Numbered from the stretch's first letter, positions 42,640 to 59,173 are shown. The stretch is DNA of 64,000 bases from Halocaridina rubra (GCA_037179515.1 JAXCGZ010005661.1:260001-324000), one strand, 5' to 3'. Translations and numbers: made by a program. The notes: generated by a model not told the origin, from the letters alone.

Positions 42640-45600
42640 TTTGACAGGGTTGGCGTGGGTAGTTCCACTTGGGTAGCTGCCTACTTACCTACCCGGTCTG
42701 GGGTGTTTTATAAAGATCTGCTTCTTTCACTCTCCACTGTTCTAGCATTCGTGGCCTGAACTCCAATCTTTCGTCTGTGGAACAGCACTTGGGTACTTAC
42801 CTCCCTAACCTCCTCCTCCTATCTGAAACCCAGCTGTCTATCCATGCTTCCACTGACCCATTTCAAATCTCTCACTATAACTTGTATTCTCGTTTTCGTT
42901 CAAAACTGCAACAGTAACACTCCTATTGCGAGGCTCATGGACCTTAAATCTCTTGACTCTGATGTTCTCTGACTAAAACTCTATTTCTCCACCACCACTA
43001 TATTCCTTTGCTAATGCTACTGTTCTCCAAACTCCACCGAGTTTGTATCTTTCTTTGAATATCTGTCCTCTTGCCATGAGTCCTTGCTATCTTCTCACCC
43101 ACTTCCCAAGTTCTCTATATTTGAGACTTCACTGTACACCACAGTGAGTGGCTTAACTCTTCTCACACTGATGTGGGAGGAAGTGAGGCCCTTGCTTTCT
43201 TATTATTCACAATCTGGAGCAAATTATCAAATATTCTACTCGAGTTCCTGATCGACACGAACATGCAGCCAAAACTCTTGACCTATTTCTTACTTCTAAC
43301 TATCTAACCCTTCAAACTACTCTCATTCTGTGCTTTCCCCTCTTGGTAAATCTGACTACTCTGTGATCTCAGTCTCTTCCATTTTCGCTCCCCCTCCACC
43401 AATCCCTCCTATTCAGTGCCGCCTCTGGCACTTTGAGTGAAGATTTGCTCAACGTGAAGATATGCCTAATTTCCTCTTTGATTTCCCATGGGATGACTAC
43501 TGCTTTCGGTCCCACAACCCTGATCAGTCAGCCCTAAAAGTTGCCGAGATTATGATCTCGGGAATGGAAGCATACATCCCCTCCTCTGTGAAAACTTTCT
43601 CTCCCCCTAAACCTTGGTTTGACCGTGCCTGCTTCATGGCTATCCAGGACAGGAATCAGGCCCACCAGTCTTACCAAGCCTCACCTTCTGATTTAAGTCA
43701 CTCTGCTTTTATTGTAACTAGGAATTGCTGTACTCTTCAGATTCGAAGGTCTAAGGCTTTCTTTATAAGAGGGAAAGTTGATTACCTTAACTCTTCTCCC
43801 ACTGACAAACGTTTCTTTTCCTTAGCCTAAAACCTCTCCAAAATCTCCTGTAACTAAAGCTTTCCTCCTCTCATTCGTTCTGATAGTTCTATAACTTGCT
43901 CTCCCACTGACAAAGCCACTCTCTTTGGGTCTCATTTTTCTGCCAACTCTACTATAAACAATTCCAGCGCACCTGTCCCTCAATCTTTACCCCTCTCTAA
44001 CCCTATGCCCTCCCTTATCCTTCTTCATGCAAAGTTCATAAGGTTCTTCGCTCGCTAAAGACAAACAAGGCATTTGGTTCCAATGGTATCCCTGCACGGT
44101 CTCTTAAGTTGCAGATGAACTGGTACTCGTACTTTGCTATCATTTTTGCCTCATTCTGTCAACCAGTATCTATCGTTCATCTTGGAAGCATGCTCTAATT
44201 CAACCTGTTCCTAAGAAGGGTGACCACTCTATTCCTTCAAACTATTGACCTTTTGCCCTAAAATCTTCTGTTGCTAAATTTTTCAAAACTTTGCTCAATG
44301 CTTACTTCTTAAAACGGCTTCAATCTAACTCACTTATCTCCGATTACCAGTACTGCTTCCACAAGGCAGGATTCACTTGTGACCTGTCCTGTCTTACTTA
44401 TGTATTGTCATCTTCTCTGAGGAACTATGGGGAATCCCTTGTCGTCGCCCTTGATAACTCTAAGGCTTTTGACAGAGTTTGGCACAAGGCTCTGTTGGCC
44501 AAACTTGCTGCCTATGACTTTACCCCTTTTCTCTGTTCTCTGATTTCCAGCTTTCTTTCTGACCGTTTTATATCTGTAGTTGTTGATGGTGCGACATCTA
44601 GCCCTTTCTCTGTTAACAGTGGTGTTCCACAGGGCTCTGTTCTTTCACCTACTGTGTTCCTTCTCCTCATCAATGATCTTCTACAAGCCCCATCTTCCTC
44701 TCTTCTTCATGCCTTTGCTGATGATTGTACCTTCACTTTTCCTCTGTCTTTTCTTCACAATCTTCATCTGCTACTTGTAATCAGTCTTGTATCACTCTCA
44801 GCTCCGATTTTCAGAAGGTATCTGAGTGGGGCACCCAAAATTTAGTTACATTTAATGCCTTCCAGACACAGTGTCTGGCTATCTCTTTATCTTCTTCTCC
44901 TCCTGATAACCCTATTGTCTTCGAAACTAACGAAATTTACCCGGGTAATTCTGTCAACATATTAGGAATCCATATAGCCTCTAACTTGCCTTGGAGGAAT
45001 CACATAATCGAAATTTCTAAATCTGCATCCAAATAATTGGGGGATTTCTTTTGTTTTCGTCATTACTTTTCCTCTTTACAGTTACTTAAAATCTATCAAG
45101 GTCTTATCCGTCCCTGCTTAGAATACTGCTCACACATCTGGGGTGCTTCTTATACTTACCTCCTTTATAGGGTTGAAACTAAGGGAGTCAGACGCATTAA
45201 TGATCCTTCTCTTACTTCCAATCTGTATTCTCTCTCTCTTCGCGGTAATGTATCATCCCATTGTCTTTCCTATCGCTACTACTTCCATTGCTGCTCTGAT
45301 GACTTGACGAGTTGCATTCCTCCCTCACTGCCAATGTCTCTCGCCAAGCGACCTCATATCACAGGTACTGTGTGGAGCTTTGTAACTTGCAGATTGGTCG
45401 GTGCAGTGACTGCTTCTTCCCATCTATATCCAGACTCAGGAACTTTTCCTTCTTCTGTCTTTCTAAATTCTTATGACCTACCTTCCTTTAAAAAGCTGAT
45501 CTATCGTCATCTCAAGGCCCAATTCTCCATATCTCTGGGTCCTCTGTACTTTGACTGTTTATTCTGCCCGCCGTGATTTCTTTGTGTATCATTACCTCAT

Positions 45601-45700
45601 CTCTGCCTTGTCCTTATCCTTTTTTTTTCCTTCGTCTTGGTGTTTTCTCGTACCTGGGCCTTTATTGATGGGGGCAGTTTTTACCTGTCCCAGTGTCACA

Positions 45701-45703
<3 letters not shown>
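42640..45703 (+). mobile_element. FADD-type LINE copy 2: endonuclease to 3' tail, many frameshifts
   Basis: The start shows an endonuclease-like RGLNSNLSSVEQHLGT and LLLLSETQLS (42750-42840). A linker frame (43462-43830) reads PKPWFDRACFMAIQDRNQAH. RT blocks come next, then a C-terminal domain, and a 3' UTR ending CCTGTCCCAGTGTCACACTC. The element is collinear with copy 1 at 31248-32840 but longer at its 5' end. Multiple frameshifts and stops make it dead. Confidence 0.8.
44291..45576 (+). pseudogene. Reverse transcriptase region of FADD-type LINE copy 2, frameshifted
   Basis: LVVALDNSKAFDRVWHKALL, NSGVPQGSVLSPTVFLLLIN and AFADDCTF are readable, then a shift near 44740. EWGTQNLV and NSVNILGIHIASNLPWRNHI follow in a second frame, with a further stop at 45034. 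The C-terminal GLIRPCLEYCSHIWGAS and SFKKLIYRHLKAQ are in a third. Confidence 0.75.

Positions 45704-45788
<85 letters not shown>
45704..45788. repeat. (TA)n array after the LINE tail
   Basis: Starts directly at the GTGTCACACTC end of LINE copy 2 and runs to the first palindrome element. Confidence 0.97.
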
Positions 45789-45793
<5 letters not shown>

Positions 45794-46004
45794 CACTGGA
45801 CTCTTAACATGCAGTCTAAAATGGTAGGATAAGCCCATTAAAGAAAACAACGAAAATATATATGTATAAATTACTTATTAATTTCGTGACCTTGACTGGC
45901 CACCTTCTCAAAGTAACTTGAGAAAGTGGCCAGTTAAGGTCACGAAATTAATAAGTTCTTTATACATATATAATTTCGTTGTTTTCTTTAATGGGCTTTT
46001 CCTA

Positions 46005-46007
<3 letters not shown>
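45786..46007. repeat. Palindromic element P1 (about 93 bp arms)
   Basis: Arms 45821-45914 and 45915-46007 pair with few mismatches. A 35 bp asymmetric lead (TAATAACACTGGACTCTTAA...) precedes the left arm. The centre is CTCAAAGT/AACTTGAG. Each arm contains a hairpin GTGGCC-AGTTAA-GGTCAC followed by GAAATTAAT. Same family as 46191-46500 and 50627-50911. Confidence 0.9.

Positions 46008-46498
<491 letters not shown>

Positions 46499-46591
<93 letters not shown>
46499..46591. repeat. (TA)n array
   Basis: TA run abutting the right arm of P2. Confidence 0.97.
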
Positions 46592-46593
<2 letters not shown>

Positions 46594-47390
46594 AATAGTG
46601 TTTTAATTGCACTATCCATGTCTTATAGGTAGCGAGGTCAGTAGTGGAGAGATAAGCATCTTCTTTAAAGTTATTTATTAGAGTATACACTTATTTAACT
46701 CCTCAAAGCTCCCATTCCTGTTAGTTATTGTCACTCACTATTCCTGCCCCCTCATGGGGAGGTTGCTAACTATGGATGTGACTTCTGTCCCCGGCAAAGG
46801 CTGACTTCTTTCTGACTCAGGCTCTGTTGCCAGTCCTGGTGGCAGCGGGTATCTGAGTGCACTCTCTGCCATCTGACGGCTATAAGCATCTATGAAATGC
46901 CATACGACACCCCCCACCATCACTCTGAAATATATCCAATATTTTGGACTAAGCCTAACTATTTTCGTGAGAGCCTTATAATTTTTTACCTATCATTATT
47001 TAAAAAAAAAAATGGGGCAGAACTATCTAATGAACTAACTTATGAAACTATCACAATCTCATATAATTATCTAAACCGATTACAGGAATATAAAATTACT
47101 ATGCAAAAATAAAAACTGATAAAAGAAAAATATCTTTCTTATAATAAGCATTGTAATTAAAGTAAAAAAATCAAAATTAAGTTTTCACAGTTGCAATATA
47201 TAGCTAGTAAGCATTGACAAACTTATTTAAGAACAAAGCTAATTAAGCCATTACATTTCTCAAACAGTACAAAATTCATTTGGACATGATATATGCAATT
47301 ACTTACTAAAACAAAACAGTTGTTATGGTGTGAAAAGAGTTAAAAAAAATAAGAGTTAAAAATATTCACAATTACAATATGTAATAACTA
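46592..47390. other. No gene recognised
   Basis: AT-rich sequence with one GC-richer stretch (46735-46920). The stretch has an open minus frame but no recognisable protein. Confidence 0.45.
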
Positions 47391-47584
47391 GTAGTCACCA
47401 TGGCTCAAGCGTTGGCGTCCTCGGCTCTGTGGCGTCAGTTCGAGGGTTCGCGCCCCGTCTCGGTCTGAGGTTAGCAAGGGCATGCACTCAGGGTAACGAT
47501 TACATCTGCAAAAACAAGTCCTTCGCAAGAAGGCAACCATACTAGCCCTTGGTAGAAAAGGGAGTCCTTGACGTAAAACTGGCA
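47391..47584 (+). repeat. tRNA-derived SINE (family SINE-1), copy 2
   Basis: GTCACCATGGCTCAAGCG (A-box region) and GGGTTCGCGCCCCG (B-box region) lie at the 5' end. The body with TTCGCAAGAAGGCAACC and the end GACGTAAAACTGGC follow, collinear with the copies at 32857-33041 and 55106-55300. Confidence 0.75.
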
Positions 47585-49125
47585 AAATATGTATTTACTA
47601 TTCAAGGACAAACTGATAGGAGAACTCAATTAACATAATTACGTTATGTACATAATATAAAATACAGTTGGCTATGATCTGCAAATATTAAATCATGACT
47701 TAAAGCAATGGTAATATTTAAACAGAAAAACTTAACATAACACTTACATTACTTAAATGAGGTAAAATACAATTTATTATGATTTTTGCAAATTGTAACA
47801 TTTAACACATTATAGTGAAAAAAAAAATAGAATTCAACATGCACAATTGATCAATGACACTTATTCTAATAAACTTAAATCTAAGGGAGTCTTTGAGGCA
47901 ATAAACTACTTAAAGCTATCTTAAAATTAAAAGAAAAAAATTACAATGTTTGTTCTTCCACCAATCGTTGGCAAAGACGGTGGGGCCATTTTCTTTCCCA
48001 TTTTTATCAGTTCTAATATGTGGGGGAAATACTTTGTAGTGATTTAACTTTCTTGAGTAAGGGATTTTCCATACCCTTTATTTCTTTGTCACTAAAGTTA
48101 TTATATGTATGGGGATTTTTTCTTTCCCCTTTTTAATTTTAAATTTTTTGGGGATTTCGTTTCCCCAGCCCCTCAGTTACCCATCATTGATAGGTCTTGG
48201 GATTGCCAAAGTCTAATATTTGGACCTTCGCCTGACAACTTTGAGGTCGCTCCGGGTTGTAACAACGTACCCGAATCCACTTTTGATCTGGAGACGGGCC
48301 GAACAAAAGGTGGGGCCTCGATGCATCTGCTGGGAACCCCTCCCACCCGCTTTCATGCGACTCTTGAAGTGGTCCTATGACCACCTCTCACGCACCTCCT
48401 CAACGAGGCGCATCTCCCTCCAATAGCTGAAATATACGAACATAGCCTGGAGTAGATTCTAGAGCCGGAAATTAGCGCTTAATGTCGCTAGTACAAATGC
48501 ATACAAACAAAGGCCTTTGTCTGCATTCAGAGGGTATACTTTGCCTCCCTGCATATGCAGGTGCTTGCAATCTCTCCCATGGGTAAAAGGGACTGGTTTA
48601 TGAGAATAAAATTTAAAAATTGCAGGTCGGGGCTGCCTGGAAACAGTGTGGTAATGGAAAGTATGTGTCTACACCATTAGATTATTATTCCAAGATACTT
48701 AGGACTTAGCTGAGTAACTGATACATAACATTAGTATACTATAGAAATAAAAAAGAAAAGGCATGAAATGATGATAACAGCCTCTAAAGAAATACTCTTA
48801 TTAGCAGTGACTACAATATCATAAAATCATGAATTCAAAATAAAAGTACAAATCATTTGGTTACTGCTGATAGCATTTACTAAAATATTAATTATGCAAA
48901 AGGCCATGGAGTGATAGCAACAATAACAACCAACATAATAATAACAGTACTAATAATCATGATCATAAAAGAATAATAAAAATGAAATACAAATACTAAA
49001 TCAGGAATAGTAGTATATATACAAGCGAGACTGGCATTTTGAAGTAAGAACAGAGTTCTATACTTATATTTCTTAATAATGTTCATTCTAACACAGTCTC
49101 TTTTACTATTCGAATTCCTGCAGCC

Positions 49126-49128
<3 letters not shown>
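47585..49128. other. No gene recognised
   Basis: AT-rich sequence. 48150-48430 is distinctly more GC-rich and open on both strands, which is a composition effect rather than a gene. Confidence 0.4.

Positions 49129-49129
<1 letters not shown>

Positions 49130-49201
<72 letters not shown>
49130..49201. repeat. (TA)n array
   Basis: Pure TA run. Confidence 0.98.
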
Positions 49202-49205
<4 letters not shown>

Positions 49206-49516
49206 GATAGTCATCAACTTTCTGGTTACCCAATTTGTCAGTGGGACATTTATCTATTTTCCAAAACGGATGCAATATGTGGCAGAAAAACTCATATAAT
49301 AATCAGTTCAACTTATGTCTTATCAGTATTTATGCAATATCAGCATGCAAAATCTTATCAACTGAAATAAAACTTTGGCACGTTTATCATCTAGCAAATT
49401 TGCAAAGGAATCTAAAAAAAATCAATGATTATAATACTCTGTGAACATAGAGGAATAACATGGTTCAGTATGGAAAGTAATAATACTTTATTTCCATTTC
49501 AATACAATGGGTATTC

Positions 49517-49666
49517 GTCAGCCAGGGTAACCCCCAACCCCCCACTGTGGTGTCCACCCACAGCAGTTCCTGCCAGTAAACAGCTTAAACTCTCGGTCTT
49601 GGACGGGAACCGATCTTTCGACCTCATGAATGCGAAGCCAGCGCGTTACCACTGTACTAGCCAGCA

Positions 49667-49668
<2 letters not shown>
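49517..49668 (-). repeat. tRNA-derived SINE (family SINE-2), with intact A-box region
   Basis: On the minus strand: CTGGCTAGTACAGTGGTAAC (A-box TAGTACAGTGG), then GATCGGTTCCCGTCC (B-box-like), then the body CACAGTGGGGGGTTGGGGGT. It is collinear with 430-601 but keeps the tRNA segment missing there. Confidence 0.7.

Positions 49669-49673
<5 letters not shown>

Positions 49674-49740
<67 letters not shown>
49674..49740. repeat. (GA)n array
   Basis: Pure GA run of 67 bp at the tRNA end of the SINE-2 copy. An A21-type run follows shortly after. Confidence 0.98.
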
Positions 49741-49744
<4 letters not shown>

Positions 49745-50127
49745 TACTGTTCTTAAAAAAAAAAAAAAAAAAAAATTTCTTATAGGGCCCTTTTTATGAC
49801 TTGACTTCCTGCCCAAACTATACAAGGGGACAGAGCGCAACTGCAATAATTTTCTAAGGTCTAAAAAAAGAATTAAAACAAAATAACTTAGTGTACAAAT
49901 AAAGAAACATCGAGGCATAAATCCGTTCTTTTTCTGTTTAACATTGCAAAGGACTTTACTGAAATAGGCATACACATCCTTGTTTGTTATGGCAATCTTT
50001 TCTCTTTCCATAAATCAGAGGGTGAGTTGAAGCACACACTCGCTATAAGTCAACATATCTCTGATGAAATTAAAGCAAAATACTACAGTCATATGTGATA
50101 ATATCTCTACTGCTATCAACAAGATTA

Positions 50128-50259
<132 letters not shown>

Positions 50260-50626
50260 GCTTTCGCTGATACCATATAATCGAATGGCTCTATATATCC
50301 TAACTAGAAGTTAAAAATCTTATGAGAAAATTGCGTAAGAATAAATACGAATCATAAGGTCCAATGAATATGAAAGTGTTAAAGGTACTGACAATATGCA
50401 ACTTGAGTGAGAGACCAGATAGGTTAGGTGAGTATTTCATGTCTGTGAGTGAAATACCTTCGCCACAAGGAACTATCATCGCTCAGTTTAGTTTATCAAA
50501 ATGTGTATCTTTTGTGGCTTATATAATATTAGATAACTCGACCCTTGATATTAAATGAGTAGTTTGTGTGCCTTTGTGATATATATTCTACAATAATTTA
50601 TTTTTATTATGTAAGTATATATGCAT

Positions 50627-50911
50627 TTGAATAACACTGAACAGTTACCATACAGTCTAATATGGTAGGAAAAAGCCCATTAAAGAAAACAACGTAAAGA
50701 ATATTTGCATTACTATTAATTTCGTGACCTAATCTGGTCACTTTCTCAAAGTACAAGGCCAAGAGATACAGCCAGCAAACAAGAAGCTACTTGTTTGCTG
50801 GCTGTATCTCTTGACGTTGTACTTTGAGAAGGTGACCAGATAAGGTCACGATATTAACGAGTACTTCATATATTCTTTACGTTGTTTTCTTTAATGGGCG
50901 TTTACCAACTA
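50627..50911. repeat. Palindromic element P3, longest form, with extra inner arms
   Basis: Arms 50661-50783 and 50790-50911 around a 6 bp loop. The outer part matches P1 and P2, including the 34 bp asymmetric lead. The inner part adds about 28 bp per arm (AAGAGATACAGCCAGCAAAC and its complement) that P1 and P2 lack. It is not flanked by long (TA)n. Confidence 0.92.
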
Positions 50912-51297
50912 TGTATGTATTTATGTATGGTCTCTTGTTTTGCTTTGCTGCCGCATTTTACTGTGATTTACTTATTCTTCTGTTGCGTATTTTATTGAAG
51001 GGAAGGAATTTTTTTGATTAACTTGCTTAAATTCCGTCAATAGTGACCAGAGGGAATGTGCAAGAAATCGCAGTGGCAGACCTGTGGTAGACTTGCATTA
51101 ACAGTGCCATGAATTCCAGTATGGCAGTTTGCTTGCATATGTCAGTTCTTTAATGTTCTTAAAAATAACATAAATTTATTATTAGGAAACGTTTTCTGCA
51201 CTTTTCATAATGGTTCGACTGTTCGTAGCAATATTTTGGAATTTTTGTTCATTTAATTTTGATATTGTGCTTATAAATGTTAATTTTTTATACAAAA

Positions 51298-51365
51298 TAA
51301 AAAAGGATTTGAACCTACGACACACATCAGTGTGCCAAGGCGCTACCAGTTACACCACCAACTGT
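51298..51365 (-). repeat. tRNA-like SINE head (family SINE-3)
   Basis: On the minus strand: TGGTGTAACTGG, a perfect A-box, then GTAGGTTCAAATCC, a perfect B-box, at tRNA spacing. Confidence 0.65.
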
Positions 51366-51555
51366 ACTAAAAGATGAAACAAATCCGCTAGCTAACCGCT
51401 AAGCTAGGGAATGAATACATTCTACTGAATGCTTTTTGCTCATTTTACTTTCTCTTCCCAACCTTACTCCTGGTTGTTTTTGCATTTAATTCAAATCCCA
51501 TGCTATATCGGCATTAACAGTAATCAAATAAACTCATTAGTATATGTGAAAACGT

Positions 51556-51625
51556 GCAATATATTTTTGTCTTTGGCCAGCATTCAAACCTAGGACACAT
51601 CATCAGTGTGCTAATGCCAGGGGCC
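51556..51625 (-). repeat. tRNA-like SINE head (family SINE-3), second minus copy
   Basis: On the minus strand: CTGGCATTAGCACACTGATG and TCCTAGGTTTGAATGCTGGC, matching the SINE-3 head with a damaged A-box. Confidence 0.55.
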
Positions 51626-51649
51626 TTATTTCGTGTATTCTCAAACAAC

Positions 51650-52135
51650 AATGTGTTTTTTGACCATTTTTTATGCCTATATAGATTGGGATATGAAATA
51701 AATGCGAAAACAAGCCACAGTTTAAATGAATAATAACATGAACAAAAGACATTTGATAGAATGTGGTTCATTCTCTAGTTTAATATTAGCTGAGAGTTTT
51801 TTTTTTTCATTCAATACTTTCATTGATGTCATTGGTAGCAACTTGGCACACTGATGATGTGAACCATGTTCGAATCCTGACCAGGGGCAAAATAAATTTC
51901 ATGTTTCCACCTACAATAATGTGTTTTTTTGATCATTATTGATACCTATATAGCATAGGAGTGTGGTTTTGAAGAATCAGTAAAATGAACAAAGGTATTT
52001 AGTGCAATGTATTTATTCCCTAGTTTACCAGTCAGTTGAAAGGTTTGCCTCTTCTTTTAATACCTTTGTTGGTGTAGTTGGTAGTGCCTTGTCACACCTA
52101 TGATGTGTCCTAGATTCAAGTCTCGGCTAGAATCA
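51650..52135 (+). repeat. Two tandem SINE-3 units
   Basis: Unit 1 is about 51650-51912 and unit 2 about 51913-52135. Each has GTGTTTTTTGA, ATGCCTATATAG or ATACCTATATAG, AATGAACAAA, TTCCCTAGTTTA-type words, a tRNA-like head (TTGGTGTAGTTGGTAGTGCC) and a B-box-like CGAATCC or TTCAAGTC, in the same order. Confidence 0.65.
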
Positions 52136-52237
<102 letters not shown>

Positions 52238-52332
52238 TACGTAATGAAATTGAAAGAAATTTTGAGATCCATAGTATTGTCGAGTATATTTAACTGCTAT
52301 TTATCTTCAAAAGTATCTAATTTATACAAGCG

Positions 52333-52452
<120 letters not shown>

Positions 52453-52688
52453 TGAGACAGGAGAAAAGAATAAAATACTAACTCAGCAAAGGAAAATCAT
52501 CGTTGGCAACAACCTAAAATCCAAGTGAAAGGTTTTATATATCCCGCCATGAGGATGGTAAGAAAAGGGTCATTGCTGAAATGAACTGGAATTTGAAAGC
52601 ACCTCTAAGGTAAATTAAGGTACAGTCTTTAGTGAAATGATGAGGAAATAATAAAAATGATATCATTTGTAACAACAATAATTTTAAC

Positions 52689-52689
<1 letters not shown>

Positions 52690-52756
<67 letters not shown>
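52690..52756. repeat. (AAT)n array
   Basis: Pure trinucleotide run of 67 bp at the inner end of Rep-B copy 2. Confidence 0.97.
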
Positions 52757-52835
52757 GTAAAATTTTCTACAACAATGATGAAAGTAATAGTAATAACAAC
52801 AACAATAATAACGTAATAACACTAACAGCGATACA

Positions 52836-53248
52836 TAAGTTTTTAGTTCGTTTATTGTCCCCTTTGCTCGGAAAAATATCATCCTCTCATAAATTGAATT
52901 TCTATGACCTGCTTGGATAACTTCAAAATCTTGATATCACTCCAGATATGTATATGATCAGGTATGACGTTGGTTCCCTCTTAACCTAAGTACCCATAGA
53001 TAGGTTGTTAGTTCTGAGCTTGATCATTATTTGTTCAATTACCTAAAAATGCTGTTTTACAGCTCATTCACCTTTGTATTGCAGATTGCAAATTTGTTTT
53101 TGGCGATAAGTACTATCAACAAACTTTCTGTATGGCTATAGGAAATCCCTTTTCTCCTCTTCTCTCTAATATTTACTGTATATGGAATTATTTGAAAGAC
53201 ACTACCTTAAAACTAGTGTTCCTAGCAATGTTAATTTTCTTTGGTTTC

Positions 53249-53347
<99 letters not shown>

Positions 53348-54245
53348 TGTCTTTTTTCCAAACCGATAGTAATGTTCATGAGTTTTTGACTTAGTTGAAT
53401 GATATTGTTTCCTATATTAAATTTACGTTGGAAAAAAATAATAGTATTAGCTTGCCATTCTTAGATATTCTGTTGCATAGAAAACCTTTTTCACTGAGGT
53501 CTGATGTTTTTAGAAAGCCCACAAATAATCTCTCATATGTGCATTATTATTCCGGTCATGATCATAAAGCAATTAATTTTTCTTCAGTGTTTTTTCTAGG
53601 CTTATCTATTGTAAGCCCCAAATATCCTGATTCTGAGATTGAGAAAATAATTGATATTGGAAAAAATCTTTGCTATCCCAATTTATTCTTAAATAATTGG
53701 TTCAGTGCTGCAAAACGCATGTCTCATAGACCATCCCGCCTCAATAGTAACGTTGTATCGAATTTTAATAATATATTAGTTATCCGCCACTTCCAGAGAT
53801 ATCCAAGCTTAGCGAAGACGCTAAGAACGCTAAATATTTGTGTAGTTTTCATATATGAAAATACTTTTTGGAATATGTAGACTGAAAACGGTGTTGTTTC
53901 CACTTTTAATAATAATAAGATTTCATGTAAAAAGTATAAGTACTATGTTGATCAGACTAGCAAATCTTTAGTTTCATGTCAATCAACATAATTATAACGT
54001 TCAAAATTATCAGTCGTCCAGTGTCTTGTTCAAGCATTATGCTGGTTGCAATCACCATATTGACGGGAACAGTGCTTCTGTATTAGTAAGAACTAAGGAT
54101 ATTATTACCAGAAACATCTTGGAATTTGGACTTATTAAATGAACACATAAATATCAACTGAAGTCATGGTTTATTTGTAATTGATCCCATATTATCCAGT
54201 AAGCTTCATACAAGTTTGAAAAAACTGATTTTGGAAATAACTTAA
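52836..54245 (+). mobile_element. Penelope-like element 2: RT and GIY-YIG remnants, catalytic box replaced by (TA)n
   Basis: The + strand reads VRLLSPLLGKISSSH (52840), a DVGSLLT remnant, FVFGDKYYQQTF-type sequence and [14 protein letters not shown] (53135). Then [10 protein letters not shown] is followed by 96 bp of (TA)n exactly where YVDD should be. After it come [60 protein letters not shown], and a decayed GIY-YIG part (SCKKYKYYVDQTSKSL; HYAGCNHHIDGN; VRTKDIITRNILEF) to about 54140. Frameshifts are present. It is a distinct family from the 15.4-18.1 kb copies. Confidence 0.85.
53251..53346. repeat. (TA)n array inside the Penelope-like RT catalytic box
   Basis: 96 bp of pure TA between codons for FRY and the segment [12 protein letters not shown]. 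Confidence 0.98.
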
Positions 54246-54282
54246 TATTCCTGTTTATTTACAGTTAATTTAGCATTATTAA

Positions 54283-54284
54283 TA

Positions 54285-54318
<34 letters not shown>

Positions 54319-54548
54319 TTTTATATTATTATTATTATTATTATTGATATTATTATTATTATTTTTAGTGATACTTATTTTTAATATTATCATCATGCTG
54401 TTATTGTTTTGGGTGATTATTGCTTATATTATCTTTATCAATATTTCTGTCATTATTATTGATAATGTTATACTACTACTACTACTATTACTACTACTGC
54501 TACTACTACTACTACTACTACTACTACTAATAGCAATAATGATAATAA

Positions 54549-54616
<68 letters not shown>

Positions 54617-54650
54617 TTTTTTTTTTTTTTATCATTATTTATATTATTTA
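54283..54650. repeat. (ATT)n, (CTA)n and (ATT)n arrays
   Basis: ATT runs at 54283-54366, a CTA/ACT run at about 54473-54528, and a longer ATT run at 54550-54614, followed by T17. All lie in the first part of Rep-B copy 3. Confidence 0.95.
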
Positions 54651-54830
54651 TATTTCCTTTCACTAAAGACCATAGCTTAATTTACGCCTCCTGGGCTTTC
54701 TAACTCTAGTTAGTCTCAGCACTGACCCTTTCCTTACTATGCTCATGGCGAGAAATATAAAATCTCCCACTTGGATTTTAAGTTGTTGCCAGTGATGATT
54801 TTCCTTTATTAAGTTAGTAATTTTTCTTTA

Positions 54831-54928
<98 letters not shown>

Positions 54929-55082
54929 TCTTTCATTTCTGTAAATTAGGTATCTCTGAATATGAGTAATAGATAAATTTACTCGAAAGTACTTAGGATC
55001 TCAAAATATCTATCGGTTTTCTTATGTAGCCATAACCAACCACATTTACAATATTCACGTGCTTCTCGTGAAACAGAAACAC
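54286..55082 (+). repeat. Rep-B copy 3, right flank of Penelope-like element 2
   Basis: (ATT)n region, TTGGATTTTAAGTTGTTGCC, TTTCCTTTATTAAGTTAG, (TA)n at 54835-54926, TTAGGATCTCAAAATATCT, ATGTAGCCATAACC and ATTCACGTGCTTCTCGTGAA. It is inverted relative to 52232-52756, with Penelope-like element 2 between them. Confidence 0.8.
54835..54926. repeat. (TA)n array inside Rep-B copy 3
   Basis: Pure TA run at the position where Rep-B copy 1 has only about 10 bp of TA. Confidence 0.98.
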
Positions 55083-55105
55083 ACACACAGCCATACAAAT
55101 ATGAT

Positions 55106-58503
<3,398 letters not shown>

Positions 58504-58555
58504 GGATGAGGTATGTGTGGATTGTGGTGAATGTGCATTTATTGGCTCGTAATGA

Positions 58556-59173
58556 GGGATATGTATATGTATATATAATATGATTGTTTCACTGGGATTG
58601 GCAAATAAAATTGCCTTCATCGGGCCTGGGGACCAAGAAAGCTTTTAATTAAATGCAGCAGCTAAATTAAGAACAAGACAGAAGTAAGAGAATAATGAAA
58701 AATAAAAAAGACAGGCTTAAGGAATAATAAATTTATTGAAGATATAAGAATGAAAAGCAAGAAAGCAAAGAGAAAAGGAGATGAAAGTATTGTGATTTGT
58801 CAGCTGTGGAGATACAGTAAGAAATGTGTAATTAGTCTGCTAGAATATACTGTGTAGATGTATGAACATTTACACTGAATATTCTTATTACACAACTCTT
58901 ATTATCCCTGCACATATGACAAGTCATTACACTCTCCATCTCTGTTTCTCTTTATGTATTCTTCATGCCTAGGCCCGATGAGGGCTGTTTTATTTATTTT
59001 TTTTTTTGGCCCGTCCTGGTGTCACAATCATAAAGAAGAAGAAGAAGACGAAAAAAAAAAACCCAACTAAATAGAGCCTTACCACCGAACTGCCCTGGTG
59101 AGTTCTATGTAGGATAAGTCCAAAAGGTTTTCAGTTGTAGTACTGCAATGGGTGGCTGTGCCATGGGCCGACC

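Noticed and set aside
48105..48426. Overlapping frames on both strands in a GC-richer stretch
   Set aside because: Open in several frames at once, which follows from base composition. No protein features.
51298..51365. A functional tRNA gene
   Set aside because: A and B boxes are good but no acceptor stem or anticodon arm pairs. It belongs to a repeated SINE family.
52657..54703. Open frames of poly-Asn, poly-Tyr, poly-Leu, poly-Ile and poly-Ser
   Set aside because: Products of ATT/AAT/CTA arrays, open on both strands.
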